32,462 bases of DNA from CAZDSS01 sp964508185 (GTDB lineage: Bacteria > Pseudomonadota > Alphaproteobacteria > Sphingomonadales > Govanellaceae), in NCBI GenBank assembly GCA_964508185.1, contig CAZDSS010000018.1, positions 1-32,462 on the forward strand, read 5' to 3'. Position 1 is the first letter of the stretch. The number at the start of each line of letters is the position of its first letter. The notes under the pieces were generated by a model that had not been told where the DNA came from, did not search any database, and saw only the letters and a list, made by a program, of their open reading frames with translations. Positions 1 through 8,364 of the stretch are shown piece by piece. Made by a program: the position numbers and the translations under genes.

Positions 1-1145
1 CCTCCCGCCGCTCATGCTCGAAATCGACGTCGATATCCGGGGGCTCGTTGCGCTCCTCCGAGATGAAGCGCTCGAACAGGAGGTTGCTGGTGCCGGGATC
101 GATCTCGGTGATGCCGAGGCAGAAGCAGACGGCGGAATTGGCCGCGCTTCCCCGCCCTTGACACAGGATGCCCTGCCCGCGCGCGAAATTCACGATGCGC
201 CAGACGGTGAGGAAATAGGGCGCATAGTTGCAGCGGGCGATGAGCGCGAGCTCATGGTCCAGCTGGCGGCGCACGTTTGCGGGGACGCCATGGGGATAGC
301 GCGCCCGCGCCCCCTTCTCCGTCAGTTCCGCCAGCGCTTCCTGCGCCGTCCTGCCGGGGATGAGGCGCTCGTCGGGATACTGGTATCTGAGCTCGTCGAG
401 GGAGAAGCGGCAGCGTTCCACGATCTCCAGCGTGCGCGCCACCGCATCCTGGTGGCGGGGGAAGAGGCGGCGCATCTCCTCGGGGCTTTTCATGTAGCGG
501 TCGGCGAAGCGCTCCCGCCGGTCGCTCATCGATGGTGCAATGCTCGCGGATGCAGGTGAGAATGTCCTGCAGCGGCCGCCGCGCGGGATCGTGATAGAGG
601 ATGTCGTTGGTCGCGACCGTCGGCACCTTGCAAGCACGGGCAAGGTCCGACAGGCCGTCGAGCCGCGCCCCCTCGTCCGGGCGGAAAAGCCGGGTGAGCG
701 CGAGATAGAGCCGGTCGCCGAACGCCGCCTTGAGGAAGCGAAGCCAGTCCGCCAGCGCATCGTCCGCCCGCTCGGCAAGCGCGATCAGGATCTGCCCTTC
801 GCCGTGGGCTGCGAGATCCTCGGGCGAAATGTGGCATTCCCCCTTGGGCGCGCGGCGCTTGCCGAGGGTCAGAAGACGGGTGAGACGCGCATAGGCCGCG
901 CGGTCCACGGGATAGCAGAGGACGGAGCGGCCATTGTCGAGATCGAGCCGGCAGCCGACCACAAGCCGGAGCCCCGCCTCCTTGGCCGCCACATGGGCGC
1001 GGACGACGCCTGCGAGGCTGTTGCGGTCGGCGATGCCCATGGCCGCATGGCCCAGGGCCTTCGCCATCATCACCAGTTCGTGGGGATGGCTCGCCCCGCG
1101 CAGGAAGGAGAAATTGCTGGTGACCTGCAGATCGGCGTAGCCCAT
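1..1145 (-). CDS. dnaE2: Error-prone DNA polymerase III alpha subunit DnaE2, partial and frameshifted
   Basis: This is the C-family translesion polymerase of the ImuA-ImuB-DnaE2 mutasome. It starts at the ATG at 1145, sharing one base with the imuB stop (TGATG), and opens with a PHP domain (MGYADLQVTSNFSFLRGAS). The first frame matches DnaE2 up to a CTIDER segment near 539-522. Beyond that, DnaE2 sequence (RRERFADRYMKSPEEM, later PDIDVDF, which carries the catalytic aspartates) continues only in the frame one base further on. The frame therefore shifts between about 533 and 515, while the original frame runs through unrelated sequence to a stop at 252. The shifted frame stays open to base 1, so the gene is also truncated by the window edge. 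A sequencing error or a real inactivating indel are both possible. Family identity is secure; functionality is not. Confidence 0.9.
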
Positions 1146-2665
1146 CAGCCGAAGATCCCGTGAAGATACCAGCGCGCATTGCCATCGAGCGTGCGGCGGA
1201 AGAGCCAGAAGCGCTGCCCCGTCTCGTCCTCCACCCGGTAATAGTCGCGGATCTCGTCCGTCTCCTCCGCCCGCCGCCACCATTCGCCGAAGACGCGCTC
1301 CGGCCCGTCGGCGGCGCGGATGCGGCGGCGCACCCGCCGCCAGATGAAGGAGACGGGGGGATAGTCGGGCAGGAGCGCCATGGTCTCCACCGGCTCCGGC
1401 GGATCGAGGAGGCGCAGGGGACGGATCCAGGGCGCGGGCCAGCGTTCCGCCCGCTGGGCAAGCGGCCCCACCCGGCGCACCGCGCGCTCGGGCAGGTCGC
1501 TCGGGATCGGAAGCAGGCCGTAGACGGCGCGCGGGCCGAGGCGGTTTGCCAGCCGGTCGATGAGCGCCGCATGGTCGCCCGCGGCCTCATCCCTCTCGCG
1601 CAGGAGCCTGTCCTGGGCCGGGGCCAGTTCCTCGGCCACATGGGCGTCGAACAGGATGCGCTCCACCCCGAGGCCGGGATCGATGGTCGGCAGTTTTTCA
1701 AGCACGAGGCGCAGGATGTGCGGGGCCAAGCGCGTGGGCCGCGCCGTGCCGATGCCGAGGCGCTGGGGGCTGCCGTCGATGCGGACGAAGGCGATATCGA
1801 GCCGCCGCAGGCCCAGCTGCCGCTGTTCGAGCAGGCCGCAGATTTCCGCAATGCCATCCTCCAGCGCCCGGGCGAGATGTTCGGGAGCGGCGATGGGCTC
1901 GACGAAATTGAGCGCATGACGGATGGGCTCCGGCTCAGGCAACAGGTCGAGGGCTTCCGCCGCCTGCCCAAGCGCCTGATCGAGCCGGAGCGCGAGATCG
2001 GCCCCGAAGCGCCGGGCAAGGGCCGCCCGCGGCATGGCGTAGAGATCCGCGATGCAGGCGATGCCGAGACGCTGCAGGGCGGCAACGATCGCGGCATCAA
2101 GCCGGAGGGCGCGGATGGACAAGGGCGCCAGCATCTCCTGGTTGGCGCCGGGGGCGGCAAGGATCACATCCTGCGGCGCGAAACGCGCGAGGGCCCAGGC
2201 CGCGGCGAGCCCATCGGCCAGGGCGAGCCGCGCCTTCACCCCCATGGCGCCAAGACGCGCCGCAAGGCCCTGCAGGAAGGCATCCTCGCCGCCGAAGAGA
2301 TGGGTGACGCCCGTGACGTCAAGGGCGAGGCCATCGGGCGGGGTCAACGCCACGGCGGGCGAAAAGCGCTGCGCCCAGAGGCCAAGGGCGCGGAGCGACG
2401 CGAGATCGCCCGCGGGATCGGCCTGCAGCACCGCAAGATCGGGCAGGATGGCCCGCGCCTTGGCGAGCGGCATGCCGGGCGCGATGCGGCAGCGGGCGGC
2501 CACATCATTGACCGTGGTCAGCAGCTGGCGGCGGTCGATCTCCGCCACCACGGCGATCGCCCTATCCCGCGGCGGCAAGGGGGCCGTCGCTGGCGCGGGC
2601 TGGTGCCGGCCGTAGCGCCGGTCGATGCTCCAGGTCGGGCAGTATATGGAAACGACGCGTTTCAT
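1145..2665 (-). CDS. imuB: ImuB, Y-family polymerase-like mutasome adaptor
   Basis: ImuB is a catalytically inactive Y-family (DinB-like) protein that links DnaE2 to the beta clamp during SOS mutagenesis. The protein is 506 residues, usual for the family. The N-terminus (MKRVVSIYCPTWSIDRR) has the ImuB start, and the positions where active Y-polymerases carry metal-binding acidic residues are replaced; the later palm region reads ALDVTGVTHLFGG without the usual D-E pair. The C-terminus has the typical ImuB ending (GPERVFGEWWRR, RDYYRVEDETGQRFWL, WYLHGIFG). The first 104 bases lie inside the 3' end of imuA and the stop overlaps the dnaE2 start, so all three genes are probably translationally coupled on one transcript. 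Confidence 0.95.
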   Translation of the reverse strand: MKRVVSIYCPTWSIDRRYGRHQPAPATAPLPPRDRAIAVVAEIDRRQLLTTVNDVAARCRIAPGMPLAKARAILPDLAVLQADPAGDLASLRALGLWAQRFSPAVALTPPDGLALDVTGVTHLFGGEDAFLQGLAARLGAMGVKARLALADGLAAAWALARFAPQDVILAAPGANQEMLAPLSIRALRLDAAIVAALQRLGIACIADLYAMPRAALARRFGADLALRLDQALGQAAEALDLLPEPEPIRHALNFVEPIAAPEHLARALEDGIAEICGLLEQRQLGLRRLDIAFVRIDGSPQRLGIGTARPTRLAPHILRLVLEKLPTIDPGLGVERILFDAHVAEELAPAQDRLLRERDEAAGDHAALIDRLANRLGPRAVYGLLPIPSDLPERAVRRVGPLAQRAERWPAPWIRPLRLLDPPEPVETMALLPDYPPVSFIWRRVRRRIRAADGPERVFGEWWRRAEETDEIRDYYRVEDETGQRFWLFRRTLDGNARWYLHGIFG

Positions 2666-3356
2666 GATCCAGTTCGATGATCCATTCGCCGGGCCGCCCG
2701 CCCCGCGCGCGGAGAAGTTGGAGCGCCCATCGGGGCTTCCCGAGCTCGCCCAAGCGCGGGCCCGACATGCCGGGGCTGCGATCGAGGGTCGCCGAGGGCG
2801 AGGGCGTCATGCGCCAGCGGGTCATGGCGGCGCTCGCCTGCGCGCCCGGACGGCCGCCCAGGGGACGGTGCAGCAGGAAGATCGCGGTCCCCGACATGCC
2901 GGCGACCAGCTGCAGGCGGCGGCTCGCCACCAGGTCGATCCCCGGGATCTCGCCGACCACGGCGGCAAATCCCGGCTCCCGCCCCCCTTCCTCGAGGGCC
3001 CAGAACAGGTCGCGGTCGCTGCCCGCCCGCACCATGACGAGCCGCCCCGGATCGAAGCCGAGCCAGGCGAGGCCGGGGGCGTGAAGATCCGGCTTGCGGG
3101 CGCACCACAGCACCGGGCCCGGCAGATCGGCGAGCATGCGGGCAAGCCACAGGGCGGGGCCGGCCCCCTCCCCGCCCGGCCCTTCCATCACCTCGTGCAC
3201 GGCGCCGCGGGCAAGGCCGCCCGCAGGCAGGAAACGGTCGATCGCCGCCACGCCGGTGGACAGGACCGGGCGATCGGCGGCGGCGACGGCCCCGTCCCGC
3301 TCCAGCGCCGCGACGGCCGCGCGCAGGCTTGCCATATCCGTTCGAATCCCGCTCAT
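2562..3356 (-). CDS. imuA: ImuA, RecA-like SOS mutagenesis protein
   Basis: ImuA is a RecA-related protein that works with ImuB and DnaE2 in damage-induced mutagenesis. The 264-residue product has the typical order: a short helical N-terminus (MASLRAAVAALERDG), a RecA-like core (STGVAAIDRFLPAGGLARGAVHEV), PVLWCARKPDLHAPGL and a C-terminal part ending WIIELDHETRRFHI. Two in-frame ATGs are possible, at 3356 and seven codons later at 3335. The LexA box abuts the first one, leaving little room for a separate ribosome site, so the second start or a very short leader is plausible. It is first in the cassette and overlaps imuB by 104 bases in another frame. Confidence 0.92.
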   Translation of the reverse strand: MSGIRTDMASLRAAVAALERDGAVAAADRPVLSTGVAAIDRFLPAGGLARGAVHEVMEGPGGEGAGPALWLARMLADLPGPVLWCARKPDLHAPGLAWLGFDPGRLVMVRAGSDRDLFWALEEGGREPGFAAVVGEIPGIDLVASRRLQLVAGMSGTAIFLLHRPLGGRPGAQASAAMTRWRMTPSPSATLDRSPGMSGPRLGELGKPRWALQLLRARGGRPGEWIIELDHETRRFHILPDLEHRPALRPAPARASDGPLAAAG

Positions 3357-3371
3357 GTTCTCTTTTTGTTC
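3357..3371 (-). promoter_or_regulatory. LexA (SOS) box GTTC-N7-GTTC
   Basis: GTTC at 3357-3360 and GTTC at 3368-3371 are separated by exactly seven bases (TCTTTTT). This is the direct-repeat LexA operator of Alphaproteobacteria. It touches the first base of the imuA ATG at 3356, so LexA bound here would block the promoter and start region of the whole cassette. The motif is seen directly; LexA control is inferred from the family rule. Confidence 0.88.
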
Positions 3372-3421
3372 TCATTCCGGACGGAAGTCAACGGGGGGCG
3401 TGAAGGCCGCGGCATTCCACG

Positions 3422-3457
3422 AAAAAAGGGCCCGCCGGAACGATCCGGCAGGCCCTT
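3422..3457 (-). terminator. Rho-independent terminator of the porin gene
   Basis: A 13-base stem (3426-3438 with 3445-3457, one wobble position) encloses a six-base loop. Read on the minus strand it ends in a run of six T (3427-3422). It lies 40 bases past the porin stop and before the imuA promoter. Confidence 0.88.
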
Positions 3458-3498
3458 CTTCGCAAGACTCGGGGGTGATTGCTCCCCCGCTTCCGTTC

Positions 3499-4911
3499 TT
3501 ACCAGTCCACCTGGGCGCGGAGGCCGAAGGCGTTGCCCTTGTGATCCGGCACGCCGTAGGGCGACGCGCGCAGGCTGCCGTCCACGTCGAAATGCACCCA
3601 GTTGAAGACGAGACGGGTATAGGAGGTCGGATACCAGTTGACGCCGAGGGTGAAGTTGTCCTCCTTGCCGCCCCGGATCAGGCCGTCATTGAGGTCGAGG
3701 GTGGAGAAGCGGGCCGCCACCTCGAAAGCGCCGATGCCGCCTTCGCCGAGGGCCGCCGCCGGACGCAGGCGTCCATGGGTGCCGCTCTTGGCGTCATAGG
3801 GACGGCTTTCGCCGGTCACGAACCAGCTCGCCTGGACATAGGCGCCATCGAACTTGGCGGTGCCGCCCACATCGAGATCGGCCCAGTTCCAGATATATTC
3901 ACCCTGCGCAGCGAAGGGACCGAAGCCCCCGGCCAGCTCCACGCCCACGGCCGAGGTAGAATCCGCATTGAGGAAACCGGTATCCACCAGGCGCGTGCCA
4001 AAAACTCGCACCTCGGGACGCTGCCGCACCTGAATCCCCTGATCCCTATTGGGATTATTGGGGAAATGATCCTCGGTCAGCTTCTTATGATAGCCACTCA
4101 CACCCACATGCAAATGGCTCGTCTTTTCTGCAATGGGTGCGAATGTTGCACGGCCAGCAATGCCGTAACCCTCATCTCCATTAACTTCGGTGCCCGGCGT
4201 TTCGCCGAACGCGGTGACGCCGAAGCTCCAGTTGTCGCCCGAGGTCGCCGCCGAGAAGCCGATGCTTTCGGAGAAGGCGAAGACGTTGGGCAAGGCGCGC
4301 TCCATGAAGGTGGTGCGCGGCAGGCCGGTCAGGTTTTCCAGCGAGAAAAGGGGCTTGTGGTTACCCACGGTGAACGTCCAGCCGTCGACCCCGAGATAAC
4401 GAAGGTAAGCATCCTTCACGGTGGTGCTGTCGCCGGTGAAATCCACCTCGGCCTTGTAGGCGAAAAGCGGGCTCAGCTTGCCCTCGACGCCGAGACGGAT
4501 CGCCCGAAGGGTGCTGCCGCTCGGATAATCCACGCCATCGGTGCTGCTGGAAACGCCCCAGTAGTCGCTCTGGACGCGGCCACGAAGCTTGGCGGTGTAC
4601 TTGCCGTCGACGCTCGAGAATTCCGGCGCGCCCTTCCACGCCACCTTGACGTCGGGCTGACCGCCCCCCGACGCCGCCGGCGCCGCCGCAGCCTGGCCGG
4701 AAGCGGCCGGAGCGGGAGCCGGCTGGCTCTGGGCCGCCTTCTCGAGCGACTCGAGCCGCTGCTGCAGGGCCTCGATCTGGGCGGCCTGCTTGCGAATGAG
4801 CTCGATGAGCTCTTCCGTGGTCTGCGCCGAGGCCGGCGCGGTGAAGGCCAGCAAAGCTGCGGCGCTCACTCCGGCCGCGATGCTGGCGCGAGTATATTTC
4901 CTCACTGACAT
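3499..4911 (-). CDS. Phosphate-selective porin O/P family outer-membrane porin
   Basis: This is an OprP/OprO-type trimeric beta-barrel porin, probably passing phosphate or other anions. The 470-residue product has a signal peptide (cleavage after about residue 29, ASA-Q), a coiled coil (TTEELIELIRKQAAQIEALQ), an Ala/Pro-rich linker and then a barrel with alternating hydrophobic strands, ending in aromatic W as outer-membrane proteins do. A GGAG ribosome site sits just upstream. The gene is monocistronic with its own terminator. About 180 bases inside it (4021-4200, residues ~238-297) are clearly less GC-rich (about 53% by hand count against 60-70% either side) and use different codons, suggesting an exchanged segment covering a probable surface loop. 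The substrate cannot be told from sequence. Confidence 0.88.
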   Translation of the reverse strand: MSVRKYTRASIAAGVSAAALLAFTAPASAQTTEELIELIRKQAAQIEALQQRLESLEKAAQSQPAPAPAASGQAAAAPAASGGGQPDVKVAWKGAPEFSSVDGKYTAKLRGRVQSDYWGVSSSTDGVDYPSGSTLRAIRLGVEGKLSPLFAYKAEVDFTGDSTTVKDAYLRYLGVDGWTFTVGNHKPLFSLENLTGLPRTTFMERALPNVFAFSESIGFSAATSGDNWSFGVTAFGETPGTEVNGDEGYGIAGRATFAPIAEKTSHLHVGVSGYHKKLTEDHFPNNPNRDQGIQVRQRPEVRVFGTRLVDTGFLNADSTSAVGVELAGGFGPFAAQGEYIWNWADLDVGGTAKFDGAYVQASWFVTGESRPYDAKSGTHGRLRPAAALGEGGIGAFEVAARFSTLDLNDGLIRGGKEDNFTLGVNWYPTSYTRLVFNWVHFDVDGSLRASPYGVPDHKGNAFGLRAQVDW

Positions 4912-5054
4912 GTGGTTCTCCTTTACCCTGTTGGCCGGGCCTGATGGATCCTGCCCGCCACTCTTATACTAATCTCCATAGACTTAGTCGAGATTAAATC
5001 GACGCGCCATGGAAATCGGCGAGCGCGCAACATTAGGCAAAGGGGAACGGAGGG

Positions 5055-6038
5055 TCACCCCCAAAGTTCGGGGGCCGGGAAACTCATCACGCCATTGTTA
5101 TAGGAAATGGCATGGGGCCAATCCTCCTTCTGGAGGAGCGGCCCGTCGAGATCGACGAAGTCGCAGAGCTGGGCGACCACCGCCGCCGGCGCCATGGCAA
5201 GCGAGCTGCCCGCCATGCAGCCGACCATGAGGCGGAAACCCTGGTCGAGCGCCTCGCGGGCGAGGGCCAGCGCCTCGGTGAGCCCCCCGGTCTTGTCGAG
5301 CTTGATGTTGATACAGTCGTACTTGCCCACAAGCCCCGGCAGGTCCGCCCGGTCGTTCACCGCCTCGTCGGCGCAGACGGGAACCGGGCAGCGATAGCCC
5401 CGGAGGCCCTCGTCCCCGCCCACCGCAAGGGGCTGTTCGAGGAGCGCGACGCCGAGATCGGCGAGGCGCGGGGCATAGTCCACCAGCTGGTCGAAGCTCC
5501 AGGACTGGTTGGGATCGACGATGAGGCGGGCATCGGGCGCGCCTTCATGCACCGCCGCGATGAGGTCGAGGTCGTCCTTGCCGCCCACCTTCACCTTGAG
5601 AAGCGGGAAGCGGGCGAGCTGCCGCGCCCGCTCGCGAAATTCGGCGGCGGAGCGGATGCCGATGGTCTGGGCGCAGACGACGGGACCGACCTCATCGAGC
5701 CCGGCGGCGCGCCAGGCGGGAACGCCGCTCCGCTTGGCCTCGAGGTCCCAGAGGGCGGCGTCCAGCGCATTGCGCGCGCCGCCATAGGGCAGAAGGCGCA
5801 GGAGGTCGGCACGGGTGACGCCGGCCGCAATCTCCGGCCGCAGGGCCTCGATCTGGTCGCGGATCTTCTCCGGCGTCTCGTCGTGATAATTGATGCCCGC
5901 CGCCTCGCCGCGGCCGCGGTTGCCTTCGGCGTCGGTCAGCTCCACATAGACGCAATGGACATGGGTCATCACCCCGCGGGAGATGGCGAAGGGCTCGGTC
6001 ATCTCCCAGGCGAGAATGCGCGTCTCGAGGCTCAGCAT
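5055..6038 (-). CDS. dgcA: N-acetyl-D-glutamate racemase / dipeptide epimerase-type enolase-superfamily enzyme
   Basis: This enolase-superfamily enzyme (327 residues) belongs to the muconate-lactonizing/dipeptide epimerase group. Visible catalytic features are the KVKVG lysine pair, metal ligands in LIVDPNQSW, LLEQPL and CADEAV, and the second-face lysine in NIKLDKTGG. On sequence alone it could be an L-Ala-D/L-Glu epimerase. However, it overlaps by one base (TGATG) a DUF1611 gene, and that pair matches DgcN-DgcA. In that pathway DgcN acetylates D-glutamate and DgcA racemizes N-acetyl-D-glutamate to the L form. I favour DgcA for that reason. The 143 bases between its stop and the porin hold no gene. 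Confidence 0.82.
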   Translation of the reverse strand: MLSLETRILAWEMTEPFAISRGVMTHVHCVYVELTDAEGNRGRGEAAGINYHDETPEKIRDQIEALRPEIAAGVTRADLLRLLPYGGARNALDAALWDLEAKRSGVPAWRAAGLDEVGPVVCAQTIGIRSAAEFRERARQLARFPLLKVKVGGKDDLDLIAAVHEGAPDARLIVDPNQSWSFDQLVDYAPRLADLGVALLEQPLAVGGDEGLRGYRCPVPVCADEAVNDRADLPGLVGKYDCINIKLDKTGGLTEALALAREALDQGFRLMVGCMAGSSLAMAPAAVVAQLCDFVDLDGPLLQKEDWPHAISYNNGVMSFPAPELWG

Positions 6039-7045
6039 CAGATGGTCTCCAGAAGGTCCACCGCCGCCCCGACTCCGTCCTTCAGCGGATCGAAGGCGGG
6101 AAGCCCCGTCTCGTCCCGCGCCGCGGCGAGCGCCCGCGCCCGCTCCTCCTCCGTGCAGCGGGAGGTGTTGAGCGCGATGCCGACGCAGCGGATCGCGCGG
6201 TTGGTGACGCGGCCCATGGTGAGATAGACCTCGACCGCATGACGCAGCGACGGCAGCGGGAAATCGGGATAGCGCGACAGGGTCCTGCGCGTCGGGTCAT
6301 GGCAGAGGACGAAGGCGTCGGGCTGGGAGCCGTGCAGCAGGCCGAGGGTAACCCCCGCATAGGCCGGATGGAACAGGGAGCCCTGCCCCTCGATCACGTC
6401 CCAGTGACCGGCATCGTTGTCGGGCGACAGGGTTTCGGCCGTGCCGGCGATGAAATCGGCGACCACCGCATCGATCGCAACCCCGCCGCCGCTGATCATG
6501 ACGCCGGTCTGGCCGGTCGCGCGGAAGTCGGCCTTGATGCCGCGGCGCTGCAGCTCGCGGGTGATGGCAAGGGCCGTGTATTTCTTGCCGAGGGCGCAAT
6601 CGGTGCCGACGGTGAGCAGGCGCTTGCCGCTCCGCTTGCGGCCCGTGGCGATGGGGAAGCTCCGCCCCGCATGGCGCACGTCGTGAAGATTGCGCCCCAG
6701 GGCTTCCGCCCGCTCGCGCAGCACGGGAATGTCCACGAGGCGGGTATGCATGCCGCTCACGATATCGAGCCCCGCATCAAGCGCCTCGAGAAGCGCGGGC
6801 AGCCAGCTGTCGGGAATGGCCCCGCCGACGGGCGCGACCCCGACAAGAAGAGACCGCGCGCCGCGGTCATAGGCCTCGGCGGGGCGCAGCGTCGGCAGGC
6901 CGAGATCGATCGTGCATCCCGGCAGGCCCCACTGCCCCACGCAATCCTCGGGCGCCCAGTCGCGCAGGCCCATGGCGGTCTTGGCGTTGGTCTCGTCCTG
7001 CTCTTCGGCGAGGAAGAGAAGATAGGGTTTGGTGATCTGCAACAT
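6038..7045 (-). CDS. dgcN: DUF1611 family protein, probable D-glutamate N-acetyltransferase DgcN
   Basis: The 335-residue product has the two-part DUF1611 architecture: an N-terminal Rossmann-like half and a C-terminal P-loop-like half with GTDCALGKKYT (Walker A-like) and the conserved DVIEGQGSLFHPAYAGV block. Members next to an enolase-superfamily racemase were described as DgcN, which N-acetylates D-glutamate in the DgcN-DgcA catabolic route. It is first in a two-gene minus-strand operon with dgcA. The divergent spacer towards ridA (7046-7214) holds an AT-rich palindrome that may be its operator. Family assignment is firm; the acetyltransferase activity follows from family knowledge. Confidence 0.83.
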   Translation of the reverse strand: MLQITKPYLLFLAEEQDETNAKTAMGLRDWAPEDCVGQWGLPGCTIDLGLPTLRPAEAYDRGARSLLVGVAPVGGAIPDSWLPALLEALDAGLDIVSGMHTRLVDIPVLRERAEALGRNLHDVRHAGRSFPIATGRKRSGKRLLTVGTDCALGKKYTALAITRELQRRGIKADFRATGQTGVMISGGGVAIDAVVADFIAGTAETLSPDNDAGHWDVIEGQGSLFHPAYAGVTLGLLHGSQPDAFVLCHDPTRRTLSRYPDFPLPSLRHAVEVYLTMGRVTNRAIRCVGIALNTSRCTEEERARALAAARDETGLPAFDPLKDGVGAAVDLLETI

Positions 7046-7105
7046 TGTCCGAAGCCCCCGGGAAAGATCCCTTTCTGTACCACGCCCAAAGACAAATAGA
7101 AAGAA

Positions 7106-7122
7106 ATTTTCTTATAGAAAAT
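7106..7122. promoter_or_regulatory. Perfect AT-rich inverted repeat in the dgcN-ridA divergent spacer
   Basis: ATTTTCT, spacer TAT, AGAAAAT: seven paired bases each side. It lies about 60 bases upstream of dgcN and 90 upstream of ridA, where an operator for a dimeric regulator would be expected. Which protein binds it is unknown; the GntR protein at 7669-8355 is one candidate. Confidence 0.5.
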
Positions 7123-7214
7123 ATCAGACATGACCCGCCGGAGACTTGCCTTGACGGCCCGTGCGGGCTGGTCTAGGCAGGGCGGCATCCGTTACAGCAG
7201 CTGAGTATTTGCCC

Positions 7215-7592
7215 ATGAAACGCAAGATTTCCTCCGGCTCCCCCTTCGAGGAACTGGCCGGCTATTCGCGCGCGGTGGTGGACGGCGACTGGATCCACGT
7301 ATCCGGCACCGTCGGCATCGATCCCGAGACCAAGGTCCTGCCCGAGGGCGCGGTGGCCCAGACGCGGAACATCTTCCGCACCATCGAGGCGGTGCTTGCC
7401 GAAGCCGGGGCTTCCCTTGCGGACGTGGTGCGCACCCGGGTTTACCTTACCGACCCCGCCGACCTGATGGATGTGGCGAAGATCCTCGGCGAGAAGTTCC
7501 GCGACGTGCGTCCGGCCAATACCACGCTGATCGTCCAGATCCCCGTCCCCGACGCCAAGGTCGAGATCGAGGTGACGGCGCGGAAGTCGTAA
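7215..7592 (+). CDS. ridA: RidA family enamine/imine deaminase
   Basis: RidA (YjgF/YER057c/UK114 family) hydrolyses reactive enamines and imines, such as 2-aminoacrylate, formed by amino-acid enzymes. From the ATG at 7215 the protein is 125 residues, the normal size, starting MKRKISSGSPFEE. An earlier in-frame start at 7161 would add 18 residues unlike the family. Family blocks are seen: WIHVSGTVGID, Q-T-x-N-IFRTIEAVL, GASLADVVRTRVYLTDPADL, RPANTTLIVQ and KVEIEVTA. It has its own terminator and sits among genes for amino-acid acetylation, racemization and oxidation, which fits a role in clearing imine products. Confidence 0.9.
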   Translation: MKRKISSGSPFEELAGYSRAVVDGDWIHVSGTVGIDPETKVLPEGAVAQTRNIFRTIEAVLAEAGASLADVVRTRVYLTDPADLMDVAKILGEKFRDVRPANTTLIVQIPVPDAKVEIEVTARKS

Positions 7593-7614
7593 TTCCGCCT
7601 GGACCTGAAACACG

Positions 7615-7645
7615 AAAAGGGAGATCCGCGGATCTCCCTTTTTTT
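7615..7645. terminator. Rho-independent terminator between ridA and the GntR gene
   Basis: A perfect 20-base palindrome (7619-7638) is followed by seven T (7639-7645) and preceded by four A. It is a strong terminator for ridA and, with its A/T flanks, probably also serves the facing minus-strand operon. Confidence 0.9.
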
Positions 7646-7668
7646 GTGTGCCTCGCTCGCGCGGCGCG

Positions 7669-8355
7669 TCACATGGTCTCGCCGGCAAGCGCCCGGTCGA
7701 AGGTCTCGCGCACGTCGTTCTCGTTCCAGCCGATATGCTTGCGAAGCGCCGCGACGGCCCCCGCCGCTTCGCCGGATTCGATGAGATCGAGAATGTGGTG
7801 ATGCTCGCGGTCGCTCTCCCGCTGGCTGTCCTCCGACAGGAAGCGCTGGATCTTGAGATAGCGGTCCGCGCGCCCCAGAAGCTGTTCCAGCACCTGCAGG
7901 GTGAGCGGCAGATTGGCCGCCGCATAGAGGGTCTTGTGGAAGGCCCAGTTGAGGTCGGCCCATTCGTTCATGTCGTTGCAGTTGTGCGACCGCTCGATGA
8001 GGCTGCGCGCCTCGTCGAGAATGCCCTTGTCGATGTTGGGAATCGCATTCTCCAGAAGGTAGGGCTCGATCATCTCCCGCAGCCGGTAGATCTCGTGAAT
8101 CTCCGAGATCGAAAGCTTCGGAATGAGCGCGCCGCGATACTTCTCGCGAATCACGAAGCCTTCCGCTTCAAGGAGCGCAAGCGCCTCGCGCACCGGCAGG
8201 CGGCTGACGCCCAGCTCCTGCGCGATCGCTTCCTGACGCAGGAATTCCCCCTCCTGATATTCGCCGCCAAGGATGCGCTGGCGCAGCACACGCGCCACTT
8301 CTGCGGCCGTGGTGCTGCGTTCGATTTGTTTCACCGTCTTTTCCTGCAGAGCCAT
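7669..8355 (-). CDS. GntR family transcriptional regulator, FadR/FCD subfamily
   Basis: The 228-residue regulator has an N-terminal winged helix (residues ~10-75; RQRILGGEYQEGEFLRQEAIAQELGVSRLPVREAL) and a C-terminal all-helical FCD ligand domain. The latter has the metal-binding histidine pattern (LNWAFHKTLY, SDREHHHILDLIESG). FCD regulators usually bind small carboxylates or amino acids. The start is nine bases after the amidohydrolase stop, so it is the last gene of the hyuA-hyuB-MFS-amidohydrolase run and probably controls that operon and perhaps the divergent receptor genes. Confidence 0.9.
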   Translation of the reverse strand: MALQEKTVKQIERSTTAAEVARVLRQRILGGEYQEGEFLRQEAIAQELGVSRLPVREALALLEAEGFVIREKYRGALIPKLSISEIHEIYRLREMIEPYLLENAIPNIDKGILDEARSLIERSHNCNDMNEWADLNWAFHKTLYAAANLPLTLQVLEQLLGRADRYLKIQRFLSEDSQRESDREHHHILDLIESGEAAGAVAALRKHIGWNENDVRETFDRALAGETM

Positions 8356-8364
8356 GCCAACCCG

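Noticed and set aside
7161..7214. N-terminal extension of ridA
   Set aside because: The extra 18 residues do not fit the RidA family, whose members start about where 7215 does.
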